From NCBI GenBank assembly GCA_016714605.1, contig JADKDL010000001.1, positions 124,001 to 188,000 on the forward strand: DNA of 64,000 bases, in the 5' to 3' direction. How positions within the stretch are numbered: the first letter of the stretch is position 1; every line of letters starts with the position of its first letter. Below are positions 54,461 through 63,197 of this stretch, one piece after another. A model generated the notes under the pieces. The model was not told the DNA's origin and did not search any database. It worked only from the letters and a program-made list of their open reading frames with translations. A program made the translations under genes and the position numbers. This stretch comes from Bacteroidales bacterium (GTDB lineage Bacteria > Bacteroidota > Bacteroidia > Bacteroidales > UBA1715).

Positions 54461-55153
54461 TTATACTTTTCTCTTATATTTTTTGCATCTTAGAGCCATA
54501 TAAACATTGCCCGGAAAGGGTATTGAAATACCTATAATTCGTGGTTTTGTTTGCTGGAGATAATCATCAAAAATATCAAGCATTAGATTATCTATAATGC
54601 TTGGCTTAGAACAAAGTTTTTCGTATAGACTATCAAAAGACTCTGCCGATAAAGCAAGAGATTCTGCATATCTGCTCATACCGTATTCGCTGTCAATAGC
54701 TTCTTTAATAAAATCTGCAATATCTTCCAGATACAAAGTTGCTAAGTGCTTGGCTTTGTCTACAATACCCATATATCCAAAAGATTCATCAACATCGTCG
54801 AATTGCATAAAACGTGAAGCTTCAGGGAGCATGTTTCGAGTGCAAATGCGAGTAGCTAGGGTAGGGTCTTCATTCTGTAAAAATTTTATTATACTATCGA
54901 TGGTCGTTATGTATAAATCTTTATTTTCAAGTATGAAAAGTGCATTTTCGCTTAATTCAGACTCAGAGCTTTGAGCGTTATCAAAGAGCATTTGCAATCC
55001 GTTGCGCGAGTGTATGCTTAGAAATAAATCTAAACTTAAATCTCTTTGAGTTGCAGCAAATTGCCTTTCTTTTAAAAATCCGGTAAGTGAAGTTATAGAA
55101 GTATAAGGAGTATTTAATTGTATAAATGGCGGTATAATAAGTAGAATGTCCAT
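54461..55153 (-). CDS. N-terminal B12-binding part of the split radical SAM protein
   Basis: The 230-aa frame starts MDILLIIPPFIQLNTPYTSI, the typical first strand of a B12-binding radical SAM protein, and ends in IIGISIPFPGNVYMALRCKK before running into a premature stop. Removing one base near TGCAAAAAATATAAG (about 54478) would continue into IREKYKDISVVLGGG of the next frame, giving one protein of about 622 aa. The extra base could be real or a sequence error. A TAnnTTTG element lies 23 bases before the ATG. Confidence 0.7.
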   Translation of the reverse strand: MDILLIIPPFIQLNTPYTSITSLTGFLKERQFAATQRDLSLDLFLSIHSRNGLQMLFDNAQSSESELSENALFILENKDLYITTIDSIIKFLQNEDPTLATRICTRNMLPEASRFMQFDDVDESFGYMGIVDKAKHLATLYLEDIADFIKEAIDSEYGMSRYAESLALSAESFDSLYEKLCSKPSIIDNLMLDIFDDYLQQTKPRIIGISIPFPGNVYMALRCKKYKRKV

Positions 55154-55175
55154 AATTAAAAAAATCTGTGATTGG

Positions 55176-55183
55176 CAAAAATA
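55176..55183 (-). promoter_or_regulatory. Putative -7 element of the split radical SAM gene
   Basis: Minus strand TATTTTTG, 23 bases before the ATG at 55153. Confidence 0.45.
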
Positions 55184-55372
55184 CTATTTTTATAGAAAGC
55201 TTCACACTGTTTAAATGAACAATAATGTTTCTAATTGCAGAGATTCAAAAAAATGATTTTCTATAAAAGTAGTAAAAAATGAAAATGTATTTATCTTAAG
55301 AAATAGAAAAAAAATATGGGGAAATAAGTTTGATTTGATTGCCAAATATTTCTACTAAAGTTTCCCCCAAAG

Positions 55373-55476
55373 ATAAGGTTTTAGATTCCTTATTATTGAT
55401 GTTTAAACCTCATAATAAACTAATTACCTTATTCATAATTGTTAATTGCCTTAAATAATCGACATTGATATATAAG
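55373..55476. repeat. Short copy of the MITE-like element
   Basis: TTACCTTATTCATAATT ... GTTAATTGCCT ... TAAATAATCGACATTGATATATAAG follows the order and spacing of the right half of the element at 1481-1718 and, in reverse complement, its left end (CAATGTCG then GAATAAGGTAAT). It lacks the central stem. No gene lies in 55154-55556. Confidence 0.35.
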
Positions 55477-55556
55477 TAGCTATTCAGAGGTTGGAATTTA
55501 GGCTAAACAACAACTCTATAACTCACATTAATTCAATATATTATAAATAGTAACAC

Positions 55557-56780
55557 TTAATTTGCTGACAAATAATCAAAAACTTTTTTATATCTTTCTA
55601 TACCCATATCAAGAGAGTAGTAGGCATTGCTACCTGCAATTATTTTAGAGGAATCAAACGTCATAGTTTCCAAACAATCAACAGCTTTTGTGTAATCTAA
55701 TGAAGTAAAATCAGAGACAACTACACCACACATTGTATCGGCAACAATAGCTGTTACATCGCCAACCTTATCGTTACAAACAATTGGAATGCCCATAGCC
55801 ATAATTTCACCCATTTTTGTAGGCGATGAAGCCAACTTTGAGTATACCGGCTTTACAAAAAATACTGACACATCAGAAACCGACAAAAACTCGGGAACTT
55901 GCTCTCGGTTAGCTTTTTTCACAATAATATCTGTAGTAGCAATGTTTTTTTGCTGAGCTGCATTTTTTATAAAACTTTCATTATCAGAGGTGATAAACAA
56001 AAAAACAGCCTGTGTATTCTTTTGCTGATAAACCTTAAAGAAATCGAGCATCTCATCGAGCATATACCAAGTGCCAAGCGATCCTAAATAAGAAACTACC
56101 TTCTTTGTATTTGCAATACCGAGCTTATTTTTAACAGCTTCTACCGTTTCTTGTAGATTTGTTCTAGAAAAAAGGCTCAAATCGGCACAGCAAGGAATCA
56201 CCTCTATGCGTGGTTTGTTGTCTTTAAAAACATTCCATGAGAGTATCTCTTCTTTTCCGGTATGGGTTAAGCTTATTGTATAATCTGCTTGTTGCAGATA
56301 TTGTAATTCTTTTTTTTTGAAATACTTATAAAGTATTTTTGAAATTATAGAATCTTTTCTCCAAATATTTCCCTCTATACGTTCATCGGCCCAAAATCCC
56401 CTCATATCGAAAATAAAAGATACCTTAAATTTTCGTTTCATATACACGCCTACCAATGCAGAAATATAACTCCTACAGTGTATGATTGCGAATTTATTTT
56501 CTGCATGTAATTTTCTAGCAGTTTTTTTCAACATCCAAACATCTTTTATTGTAGAAATTACCTTCGGTTTAGAGGTATAAAAAATTGGACTCCAACGAAT
56601 ATTGTTTTCTGCAAGTAATGCTTCAATAACTGATTTACGAGAATTATACGCTTCGGCCTTTTCTGCACTAAGAATAGTTACTGAATATCCACATTTAGAA
56701 AGACCTATAAGATACGGAATAACTTGAGATTGCCCCAAATTATCGGTCATACCGTCGTAAGAAACATAAAGAACATTCAT
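55557..56780 (-). CDS. GT4-family glycosyltransferase
   Basis: From ATG 56780 the 407-aa protein starts MNVLYVSYDGMTDNLGQSQ, the normal N-terminal strand and glycine loop of GT-B glycosyltransferases; the longer frame adds only a hydrophobic, unconserved stretch. The C-terminal half has KKVVSYLGSLGTWYM, VFLFITSDNE and the SSPTKMGEIMAMGIPIVCND nucleotide-sugar binding block. It should transfer a sugar from a nucleotide donor to an envelope glycan. It is not in a polysaccharide cluster here. Confidence 0.85.
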   Translation of the reverse strand: MNVLYVSYDGMTDNLGQSQVIPYLIGLSKCGYSVTILSAEKAEAYNSRKSVIEALLAENNIRWSPIFYTSKPKVISTIKDVWMLKKTARKLHAENKFAIIHCRSYISALVGVYMKRKFKVSFIFDMRGFWADERIEGNIWRKDSIISKILYKYFKKKELQYLQQADYTISLTHTGKEEILSWNVFKDNKPRIEVIPCCADLSLFSRTNLQETVEAVKNKLGIANTKKVVSYLGSLGTWYMLDEMLDFFKVYQQKNTQAVFLFITSDNESFIKNAAQQKNIATTDIIVKKANREQVPEFLSVSDVSVFFVKPVYSKLASSPTKMGEIMAMGIPIVCNDKVGDVTAIVADTMCGVVVSDFTSLDYTKAVDCLETMTFDSSKIIAGSNAYYSLDMGIERYKKVFDYLSAN

Positions 56781-56902
56781 TTGAATAAGAAATATCAGTA
56801 TAAATAATTCTAATACATATTGCAACAAAATCTAACAGAAGTTTGAATTTCTTGCATCAAATCTCATTGGTAAATAACATTACATCCTTAGTCCACCAAA
56901 TA

Positions 56903-58171
56903 TTATCTGCGATTTCTACTAAAAGTATTTCCGCCACGCTCTTGTTTTTTTCTAGCTGCAAAAAAATCTTGTTTTTTCTGATTTTTTTCCTTTTCAAAAT
57001 TTTTGCGTTGAGCAGAATTCATTGGTTTTTCGGTCTGTGGATATGGATTTTCTTTTATAACCTCAATTTTCAGATTTATAAGCTTTTCAATATCTCTTAC
57101 AAAGTCGTTTTCTTCGGGTTCGCAAAGCGAAATAGCTGTCCCTTCGCCACCAGCTCTGCCCGAGCGTCCTATTCTATGCACATAAGATTCCGACTCGTTT
57201 GGAATATCAAAGTTTATTACATATTTCAACTTGTCTATGTCTATACCACGAGCTGCAATATCTGTTGCAACTAATACTCTTATTTTCCCCTCTTTAAATT
57301 GTCCAAGTGCCTTTTGACGTTGTGATTGCGATTTATCGCCATGTATTGCAAGTGCCGAAATATCTTCCTTTTTCAGATTTTTCATAATTCTATCGGCACC
57401 ATGTTTTGTTCTTGAGAAAAGAAGTACTTGGTCTATTTCCTTATTTTTCAGAATGTGTAAGAGCAAATCACCTTTGTTCGATTTATTAGTATAATAAAGA
57501 TACTGCTTTATAGTTTCTGCTGTAGAAGAAACAGGTGCTACTTCAATCCGTTTCGGATTTTTAAGTATTGTTTTCGATAGCTCTAAAATATTAGCAGGCA
57601 TCGTTGCCGAGAAGAAAAGAGATTGACGACGTACGGGCAAAATAGCGAGCAATCGTTTTATATCGTGTATAAAACCCATGTCCAACATTCTATCGGCTTC
57701 ATCAAGCACAAAATATTTAACGCTGTCTAGCTTAATTATATTTTGTGAAATCAAATCGAGCAATCTGCCCGGTGTAGCTACAAGTATATGTACACCAGCA
57801 CGTAGTTTGTTGGCTTGCGGATTTTGTTTTACTCCACCAAAAATAACAGTGTGCTGAATATCTGTGTATTTACTATATTCTCGTATGTTTTCATCAATTT
57901 GAATAGCCAACTCGCGAGTAGGTGTTACAATCAAAGCTTGAATGCGAGCTCTGCCGGGTTGTTTTTCTAATACATTGTGTACGTTTTGTATAATAGGAAT
58001 TGCAAATGCGGCTGTTTTTCCTGTTCCTGTTTGAGCGCATCCCAAAACATCATTATTACTAAGAATCAATGGTATTGCTTTCGCTTGAATAGGCGTTGGT
58101 ATACTATATTCTTTATCTTTAAGCGCCTTCAAAATAGGCTCTATAAGATTTAATTCTTCAAATTTTGTCAT
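56903..58171 (-). CDS. DEAD-box RNA helicase, RhlE type
   Basis: From ATG 58171 the 422-aa protein has the Q motif (FEELNLIEPILKAL, PTPIQAKAIP), Walker A AQTGTGKT, PTRELAIQ, VATPGRLLD, DEAD at 157-160, SATM and HRIGRSGRAGGEGTA in order, with a basic C-terminal tail (KNQKKQDFFAARKKQ). It unwinds RNA duplexes in ribosome assembly or mRNA turnover. The annotated-length frame starts at a TTG two codons earlier. A candidate promoter lies 155 bases upstream, suggesting a long leader. Confidence 0.93.
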   Translation of the reverse strand: MTKFEELNLIEPILKALKDKEYSIPTPIQAKAIPLILSNNDVLGCAQTGTGKTAAFAIPIIQNVHNVLEKQPGRARIQALIVTPTRELAIQIDENIREYSKYTDIQHTVIFGGVKQNPQANKLRAGVHILVATPGRLLDLISQNIIKLDSVKYFVLDEADRMLDMGFIHDIKRLLAILPVRRQSLFFSATMPANILELSKTILKNPKRIEVAPVSSTAETIKQYLYYTNKSNKGDLLLHILKNKEIDQVLLFSRTKHGADRIMKNLKKEDISALAIHGDKSQSQRQKALGQFKEGKIRVLVATDIAARGIDIDKLKYVINFDIPNESESYVHRIGRSGRAGGEGTAISLCEPEENDFVRDIEKLINLKIEVIKENPYPQTEKPMNSAQRKNFEKEKNQKKQDFFAARKKQERGGNTFSRNRR

Positions 58172-58325
58172 TATCAATTTATTTGCTAATTGATGAAGCG
58201 CATATTTTGAAAGTAAAAACAGAAATTTGGGGTTTTACAAATCGTGAATGGTTCATCTTGTTTAATTCAATTCCCTAAAGTTTTTGTTTAATATGATTCT
58301 ATGAGGGAAAGCCTAAAATCGGATG

Positions 58326-58333
58326 CAAAGATA
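58326..58333 (-). promoter_or_regulatory. Possible -7 element of the RhlE helicase gene
   Basis: Minus strand TATCTTTG, about 155 bases before the ATG. A long leader would fit the cold- or self-regulation known for DEAD-box genes, but the distance makes the call weak. Confidence 0.3.
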
Positions 58334-58674
58334 GTGTATTTTTTACAATACTTCGTTTATTTGTTAAGTTGCACAAAAACAATGTATTATGTGAGTATTC
58401 ACTTCTTTTTGATACATAAGTAAGTCAGGAAAAATGCCGAACTTAGCACAAATTAGAATTAGCAAAAGTATATTTTTATTCAATGTTCAAAAAACTCGAC
58501 ATTTAAAATTTACTTCTATTATCAATAATTTACGCAACAGCTAGCTGCTCATTGAAGATTGAACCACCAATTTACTTCTAAGAAATACGGTGAGTTATGC
58601 TGATTTATAAACTATAATTGGAATAGATTATTTTTGAGAAATTGAATCTTGTTTTTAATTTTTTTTGCTAAACT

Positions 58675-58750
58675 AGCAGCCCTACTTTATTTATAAAATG
58701 GTAGCGTTTGGGTTGCAAACCCATACGATCGGGGGTTTTTAAATACTCTG
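58675..58750 (+). other. tRNA-like remnant (anticodon arm resembling Cys)
   Basis: AATGGTAGCG (D-loop-like) is followed by GTTTGGGTTGCAAACCCATAC, which can form an anticodon arm with loop TTGCAAA (anticodon GCA), then ATCGGGGGTT like the start of a T arm. The T loop and acceptor pairing cannot be completed, so this is not an intact tRNA. A strong terminator follows directly. The surrounding 58172-59061 has no protein gene. Confidence 0.3.
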
Positions 58751-58752
58751 AG

Positions 58753-58785
58753 AAAGGCGATTAGTATTTTTCTAATCGCCTTTTT
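58753..58785 (+). terminator. Strong terminator without a protein gene upstream
   Basis: AAAGGCGATTAG and CTAATCGCCTTT form a 12-bp stem with a TATTTTT loop and a T tail. No + strand protein gene lies in the preceding 900 bases, so it must end a non-coding transcript or be the leftover of a lost RNA gene. Confidence 0.8.
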
Positions 58786-59061
58786 ACATTTAAGTATATA
58801 TTTAAGAAGATACTGGATTAACAATAAAAGAAATCAATATGATTTTGAATTTTTAGAGTCACACGAACATTTGTCTACTTTAAAAAGAAATTCTGTCCGT
58901 TTATATATCTCGCATATCCTTTTATTACACTGAGCATCTTTCATACAATAAACATATCAATTTCGAACCGTCGTAACCTATCAGATTTATTGTGTTTTAG
59001 AAATAGTTTTACTAATTATCTCAAAATTAAAGTTTTTTAGATGTCAATAGGCTAGAAATAG

Positions 59062-59069
59062 TATATTTG
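59062..59069 (+). promoter_or_regulatory. Putative -7 element of the hybrid histidine kinase
   Basis: TATATTTG, 32 bases before ATG 59101; a TTAG at 59037-59040 lies 21 bases upstream as a weak -33 box. Confidence 0.45.
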
Positions 59070-59100
59070 TACAGATCAAACTTGTTAAACAGTGTTGATT

Positions 59101-61968
59101 ATGTATTTTATTTATAAATACTTACTATTTTCTATGAGACATCATATCCTACTAAAAAATAAAATATTGAAAATTAGAATTTTATTTTTTCTATCATTTT
59201 TCTTCATTATATCAAACGTTTTTTCTAACCATGACACTTTGTACATTAAGAACATATCTGATGTGTATGATTTATCAAATGTATTGCTTGAGTATTACGA
59301 TAAAGATGGAATTTACAAAATAGATGATTTAAAATCCATCCCTTTTGTTCCTGCTTATAATGAAAAAATTACTGCCGGATTTTCTTTTAATCAATCATGG
59401 TCTAAATTTACAATTGTTAATCAAACAGACTCGCTTACTTCATTAATTCTTGCTGTACAGAATTATGAAATTAATAGTATCAAGTTTTTTGAATTAGAAA
59501 ATGATTCTATAGTTAAAACTAAAAATGCAGGTGAATGGGTAAAATTTTCACAGAAAAAAGACTTTTTTAGACAGCATATTTTTAGTTTTATATTGAAACC
59601 CAGCGAAACAAGAACAATTGTAATAAATGCTCACAACAATTTTGAAGCTATAACTACTCAACTTTCCCTATCGAGTCAGTATTACTTTGTAAATCAATAC
59701 ATTAACGAGTCGAATATTCAGTCACTCACTTTAGGTATTTTATTTATACTTGTATTGATTACTTTTACTTTATACTTCAAAATAAAATTAAGGGTATTTT
59801 TATATGCTTCTCTTTATTTCTTTTCAGGTACCTTATTAATTGCCAGCATTTATGGTTATTTGGCGCAATATATATTTTCAAATTATCCTATAATTTCCGA
59901 TTATTCTCGATTGTTGTTTATCTATTTAACTATATTTTTCAGCATGTTGTTTTTTATTGAATATGTAGAGTTAAAGAAATTTTTTCCAAAGGCTAATTAT
60001 CTCACTTTTATTAAAATTAATATTGTAATTATTTTATTAGGTATAGTAACAAATTTTCTTGATTATCCTTACCGTTTATTTTCTTTAGGCCTCTATCTGC
60101 CAGTAAGTGCAGCCACTATTTTATTTTTTATTTATTGGTCATTTAAGTCCATAAAACTTAACCCAATACCAACAAAAACTATTATATATTCAATTTTTCC
60201 TCTATTAGCCACAATTTTACTTATTTTATTTAGAAACATAGAGCTCTTGAAGATTTCTAGTGTACTTATTGGTTTTCAGTATGCATTTACATTGCAAATT
60301 ACTTTTGTTGCATTCGGATTAATTGAACTCATCAGATTACACCAAAATAGATTATTAGATGAATTGAAGGAAGTTAATAAACATAATGAGCATCAAAAAT
60401 TTATACTTTCTCAGAAAAATATAGAACTTGAAACCCTTTCTATTGCTTCAAGCAAAACTAACAACAGTATTGTAATTTATAGCAAAGAAGGAAATATAAA
60501 ATGGTATAATGAGGAGTTTATACATACCTATAAATCAGTTATGAATCAGGTTTTTAGAAAAAAACTCAGAAACATTATAAATTTAATTCCTAATAGCGAT
60601 ATTGAGCAGTTATTTGAGAATTGTAAACAAACTTTAAAACCTGTTTCTTTTGAAACAATGATTGAAAATGGAGAAGATACAAAGAAGTATTATCAAACAA
60701 CATTAAGTCCTATTTTAAGCGAAGATGGCACAATTTCTAACTTTGTGACCATTGATTCAGACATTACACAAATAAAAGAAGCGAGCATTAAAAACAAAGA
60801 GTTGCAGACTAAGTTAATGCAAATGGAAAAATTAGAATCTATTGGTAAACTTGCCGGTGGAATAGCTCATGATTTCAACAATTTGCTTACCCCAATTATA
60901 GGATTTTCTGATTTAGTTTTGCTCGATACCGGGTTGAGTGAAGAAAGTAGAGAAGACGTTGGCTCAATAAAAGTATCGGCCACAAGAGCCAAAAAACTGG
61001 TTAATCAGATATTAGTATTCTCAAATTACTTTAAACCCGACATCAAACTTATATCTATTAAAAGTATTGTAAATGAGGTATTTACCCTTCAAACTCATTC
61101 TAAGCCTACATCTGTTACATTAGATGTACTTTTTTGTGATGAAAACCCTTGCATGGATGCAGATTCTACACATATCCATCAGGTGGTTATGAATATTACC
61201 AAGAATGCTATACAATCGATACAGTCTAGTACGGGCAAAGTTACGTTATCGCTAGAGATGGTTTCTGAAATAAAATTGAGTAATAATGAAAATACAATTA
61301 TAGGAAATTTTGCCAAAATAAGTATTGTTGATAATGGAATTGGCATGGATGCTGAAACACAAAAAAAGATATTTGACCCATTTTTTACCACAAAAAAACA
61401 AAATCAAGGTACTGGTCTGGGCATGTCAGTAGTACATGGTATTGTGAATAAGTATAATGGTTATATAGACATTAGCAGTAAGAAAGGTGAGGGTACAGCA
61501 ATATCAATTTATTTTCCTATAAAAACTACAGATGTTAATAAAATTATAGTTGATGAATTTGTTGATGTACCCAAAAAAGAAGACATAAGTCTATTTAAGG
61601 GAAATCATCAGCATATAATGATTGTAGACGATGAAGAAGAAATTCTAAAGATGATGAAAAAGTTGCTTGATACCAATGGCTATACCGTTTCTGCTTATTC
61701 AGATAGCGTAAAAGCACTAGAGCAGTTTACTCAAAAACCTAAAGCTTTTGATCTAATAATAACTGATCAAACAATGCCTAATTTAAATGGTGAAGCTTTA
61801 TGTAAAGCAGTATTTAAGCTGAATCAAAACCAAAAAATAATGCTCATGACTGGTTATAGTGAAGAGATAAACAGCGAGCAAGCACACAACCTCGGCATAA
61901 AATCATTTCTACTAAAGCCCCTCAATGCAGATGAAATACTGAAAAGCATAAAAATTGTGTTGGAATAA
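59101..61968 (+). CDS. Hybrid sensor histidine kinase with 7TMR-DISM input and receiver
   Basis: The protein (955 aa from ATG 59101; an in-frame GTG at 59092 and ATG at 59134 are alternatives) has a signal segment (about 27-45), a periplasmic 7TMR-DISMED2 domain (about 50-195), seven membrane helices (about 205-410), a PAS domain (about 450-560), a HisKA/HATPase kinase with phospho-acceptor H in GGIAHDFNNLL, NITKNAIQSI and DNGIGMD, and a C-terminal receiver with D in IITDQTMPN and K in FLLKPLN. It detects an outside signal, perhaps a carbohydrate, and passes phosphate to its receiver or to a separate regulator. No response regulator gene is adjacent. Confidence 0.9.
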   Translation: MYFIYKYLLFSMRHHILLKNKILKIRILFFLSFFFIISNVFSNHDTLYIKNISDVYDLSNVLLEYYDKDGIYKIDDLKSIPFVPAYNEKITAGFSFNQSWSKFTIVNQTDSLTSLILAVQNYEINSIKFFELENDSIVKTKNAGEWVKFSQKKDFFRQHIFSFILKPSETRTIVINAHNNFEAITTQLSLSSQYYFVNQYINESNIQSLTLGILFILVLITFTLYFKIKLRVFLYASLYFFSGTLLIASIYGYLAQYIFSNYPIISDYSRLLFIYLTIFFSMLFFIEYVELKKFFPKANYLTFIKINIVIILLGIVTNFLDYPYRLFSLGLYLPVSAATILFFIYWSFKSIKLNPIPTKTIIYSIFPLLATILLILFRNIELLKISSVLIGFQYAFTLQITFVAFGLIELIRLHQNRLLDELKEVNKHNEHQKFILSQKNIELETLSIASSKTNNSIVIYSKEGNIKWYNEEFIHTYKSVMNQVFRKKLRNIINLIPNSDIEQLFENCKQTLKPVSFETMIENGEDTKKYYQTTLSPILSEDGTISNFVTIDSDITQIKEASIKNKELQTKLMQMEKLESIGKLAGGIAHDFNNLLTPIIGFSDLVLLDTGLSEESREDVGSIKVSATRAKKLVNQILVFSNYFKPDIKLISIKSIVNEVFTLQTHSKPTSVTLDVLFCDENPCMDADSTHIHQVVMNITKNAIQSIQSSTGKVTLSLEMVSEIKLSNNENTIIGNFAKISIVDNGIGMDAETQKKIFDPFFTTKKQNQGTGLGMSVVHGIVNKYNGYIDISSKKGEGTAISIYFPIKTTDVNKIIVDEFVDVPKKEDISLFKGNHQHIMIVDDEEEILKMMKKLLDTNGYTVSAYSDSVKALEQFTQKPKAFDLIITDQTMPNLNGEALCKAVFKLNQNQKIMLMTGYSEEINSEQAHNLGIKSFLLKPLNADEILKSIKIVLE

Positions 61969-62065
61969 TTGGCACTGAAAATATTTGTTGTGCAAAAAGT
62001 CTATAAAGCAAAGAAATTGCGAGTTTTACCAGATGCTCATGACATTTTTAGTTTAGTAGGTTTTA

Positions 62066-62073
62066 TATATTTG
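62066..62073 (+). promoter_or_regulatory. Putative -7 element of the 258-aa secreted protein gene
   Basis: TATATTTG, 49 bases before the ATG at 62122. Confidence 0.4.
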
Positions 62074-62121
62074 CCATTACCAAAAATTATTTGTAAGTTG
62101 TAAATTATTTATATTTTTTCA

Positions 62122-62898
62122 ATGAAGTTATTAGCAGCAATTTTTTTTACACTTATAGTTTCAGTCTCTTTTGGTGAACCATATATTGCAATACAAAGAA
62201 TATGGATAAAAGATAGTGTTGAATTTTTCGGAATACACGGCTTTATTGTAAATGTAAAAATTAGCAGAAAGCAATTTGTCGATATTCAAGATGCTTATGT
62301 GTATTTTAAGTTGCGAAAGAAAAACAACGATGTTATTGTTGAAAAACGCTCTTCAATACATTCCGATACCGTTTCGGTCTTTTTTCCTTATTACATGACA
62401 AAGTTAGATTCCGGATATCAAGAAGTAAAAGTAATTTTAGATCCGCGCTACCGCGTTAAGAATGTAACAGAAGAAAAACCTCTTACCTACACCGGTCGCA
62501 TTGATTTTATGTTTACTTTCATGCAACCCAAAATTTATAAAATTCAACTTAAAATAGATGCACTTAAAGTATTGCAAGTTAGAGATTTTGAGAATATAAG
62601 TAAACCCGATTTGCAGTACAAAATTTATTATTCAGCAAAAAAACATAAAGGATATTTCATGTATGAATCAAACATAATTTCTGATTCTATTGAAGCCGGA
62701 TGGGATGCCTATTCAAGTACCTTATCTATTACCGAAAATGACATTTTTAGTGTCTATGTGGAAGACAAAGATTTTGATAATGAGATTTCTAAATACATTT
62801 TTACCTGTAAGTCGTTCCTGCTCAACCACGAGCAGCTTTCACTGTTGCAGAACGATGAAATTAGTCATATAAAATTCAGTTATAGACTTATTAATTGA
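62122..62898 (+). CDS. Hypothetical secreted protein, 258 aa
   Basis: A signal peptide is seen (LLAAIFFTLIVSVSFGEP, cut near residue 19). The mature protein looks all-beta: IWIKDSVEFFGIHGFIVNVK, AYVYFKLRKKNNDVI and FMFTFMQPKIYKIQLKI suggest two C2-like or sandwich domains (about 20-130 and 140-258). No family recognised. It is a separate transcription unit between the hybrid kinase and purB, with its own candidate promoter. Confidence 0.5.
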   Translation: MKLLAAIFFTLIVSVSFGEPYIAIQRIWIKDSVEFFGIHGFIVNVKISRKQFVDIQDAYVYFKLRKKNNDVIVEKRSSIHSDTVSVFFPYYMTKLDSGYQEVKVILDPRYRVKNVTEEKPLTYTGRIDFMFTFMQPKIYKIQLKIDALKVLQVRDFENISKPDLQYKIYYSAKKHKGYFMYESNIISDSIEAGWDAYSSTLSITENDIFSVYVEDKDFDNEISKYIFTCKSFLLNHEQLSLLQNDEISHIKFSYRLIN

Positions 62899-62973
62899 AA
62901 CATGATATATGGTGGTAAAGATTAGTCTCTCAATTTCTTAAAATAAATTTTACCATATTTAAGAAATTTAAAA

Positions 62974-63005
62974 TTTGAAATAATACGATATTTATATTAA
63001 TTTTG
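62974..63005 (+). promoter_or_regulatory. Promoter of purB: TTTG - 20 bases - TAATTTTG
   Basis: TTTG at 62974-62977 and TAATTTTG at 62998-63005 with a 20-base spacer is the best match in the window to the Bacteroidota consensus. It would give a leader of about 185 bases before purB. Confidence 0.65.
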
Positions 63006-63024
63006 CATGTTAAAAAATTAAGAG

Positions 63025-63051
63025 AAGGTTGAAATCAACGATTTCAATCTT
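63025..63051 (+). terminator. Terminator-like hairpin just after the purB promoter
   Basis: AAGGTTGAAATC pairs with GATTTCAATCTT (one G-T wobble) around AAC, followed by TTGTTTT. It could end the preceding gene or act as an attenuator only about 15 bases after the purB transcription start. Confidence 0.5.
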
Positions 63052-63095
63052 TTGTTTTAAAATATTATCGTTTTTAAATTATTTATAGAAATAAA

Positions 63096-63165
63096 CAGAT
63101 GAACCATTCATGAAAGTAGAAACTCCCAAACTTAGAGAAAAACTTATTCATGAATGCTCCATCTG
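63096..63165 (+). promoter_or_regulatory. Inverted repeat in the purB leader
   Basis: CAGATGAACCATTCATGAA (63096-63114) and TTCATGAATGCTCCATCTG (63147-63165) are 19-base arms with two mismatches around a 32-base loop, ending 32 bases before the purB ATG. It may form a leader hairpin or a repressor site. No known riboswitch was recognised. Confidence 0.4.
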
Positions 63166-63197
63166 ACCATTAAAAAAAAACAATTAAAAAGAAACAA

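Noticed and set aside
58675..58750. Intact tRNA-Cys gene
   Set aside because: The anticodon-like arm has an internal mismatch and no T loop or acceptor pairing could be completed, so it is kept only as a remnant.
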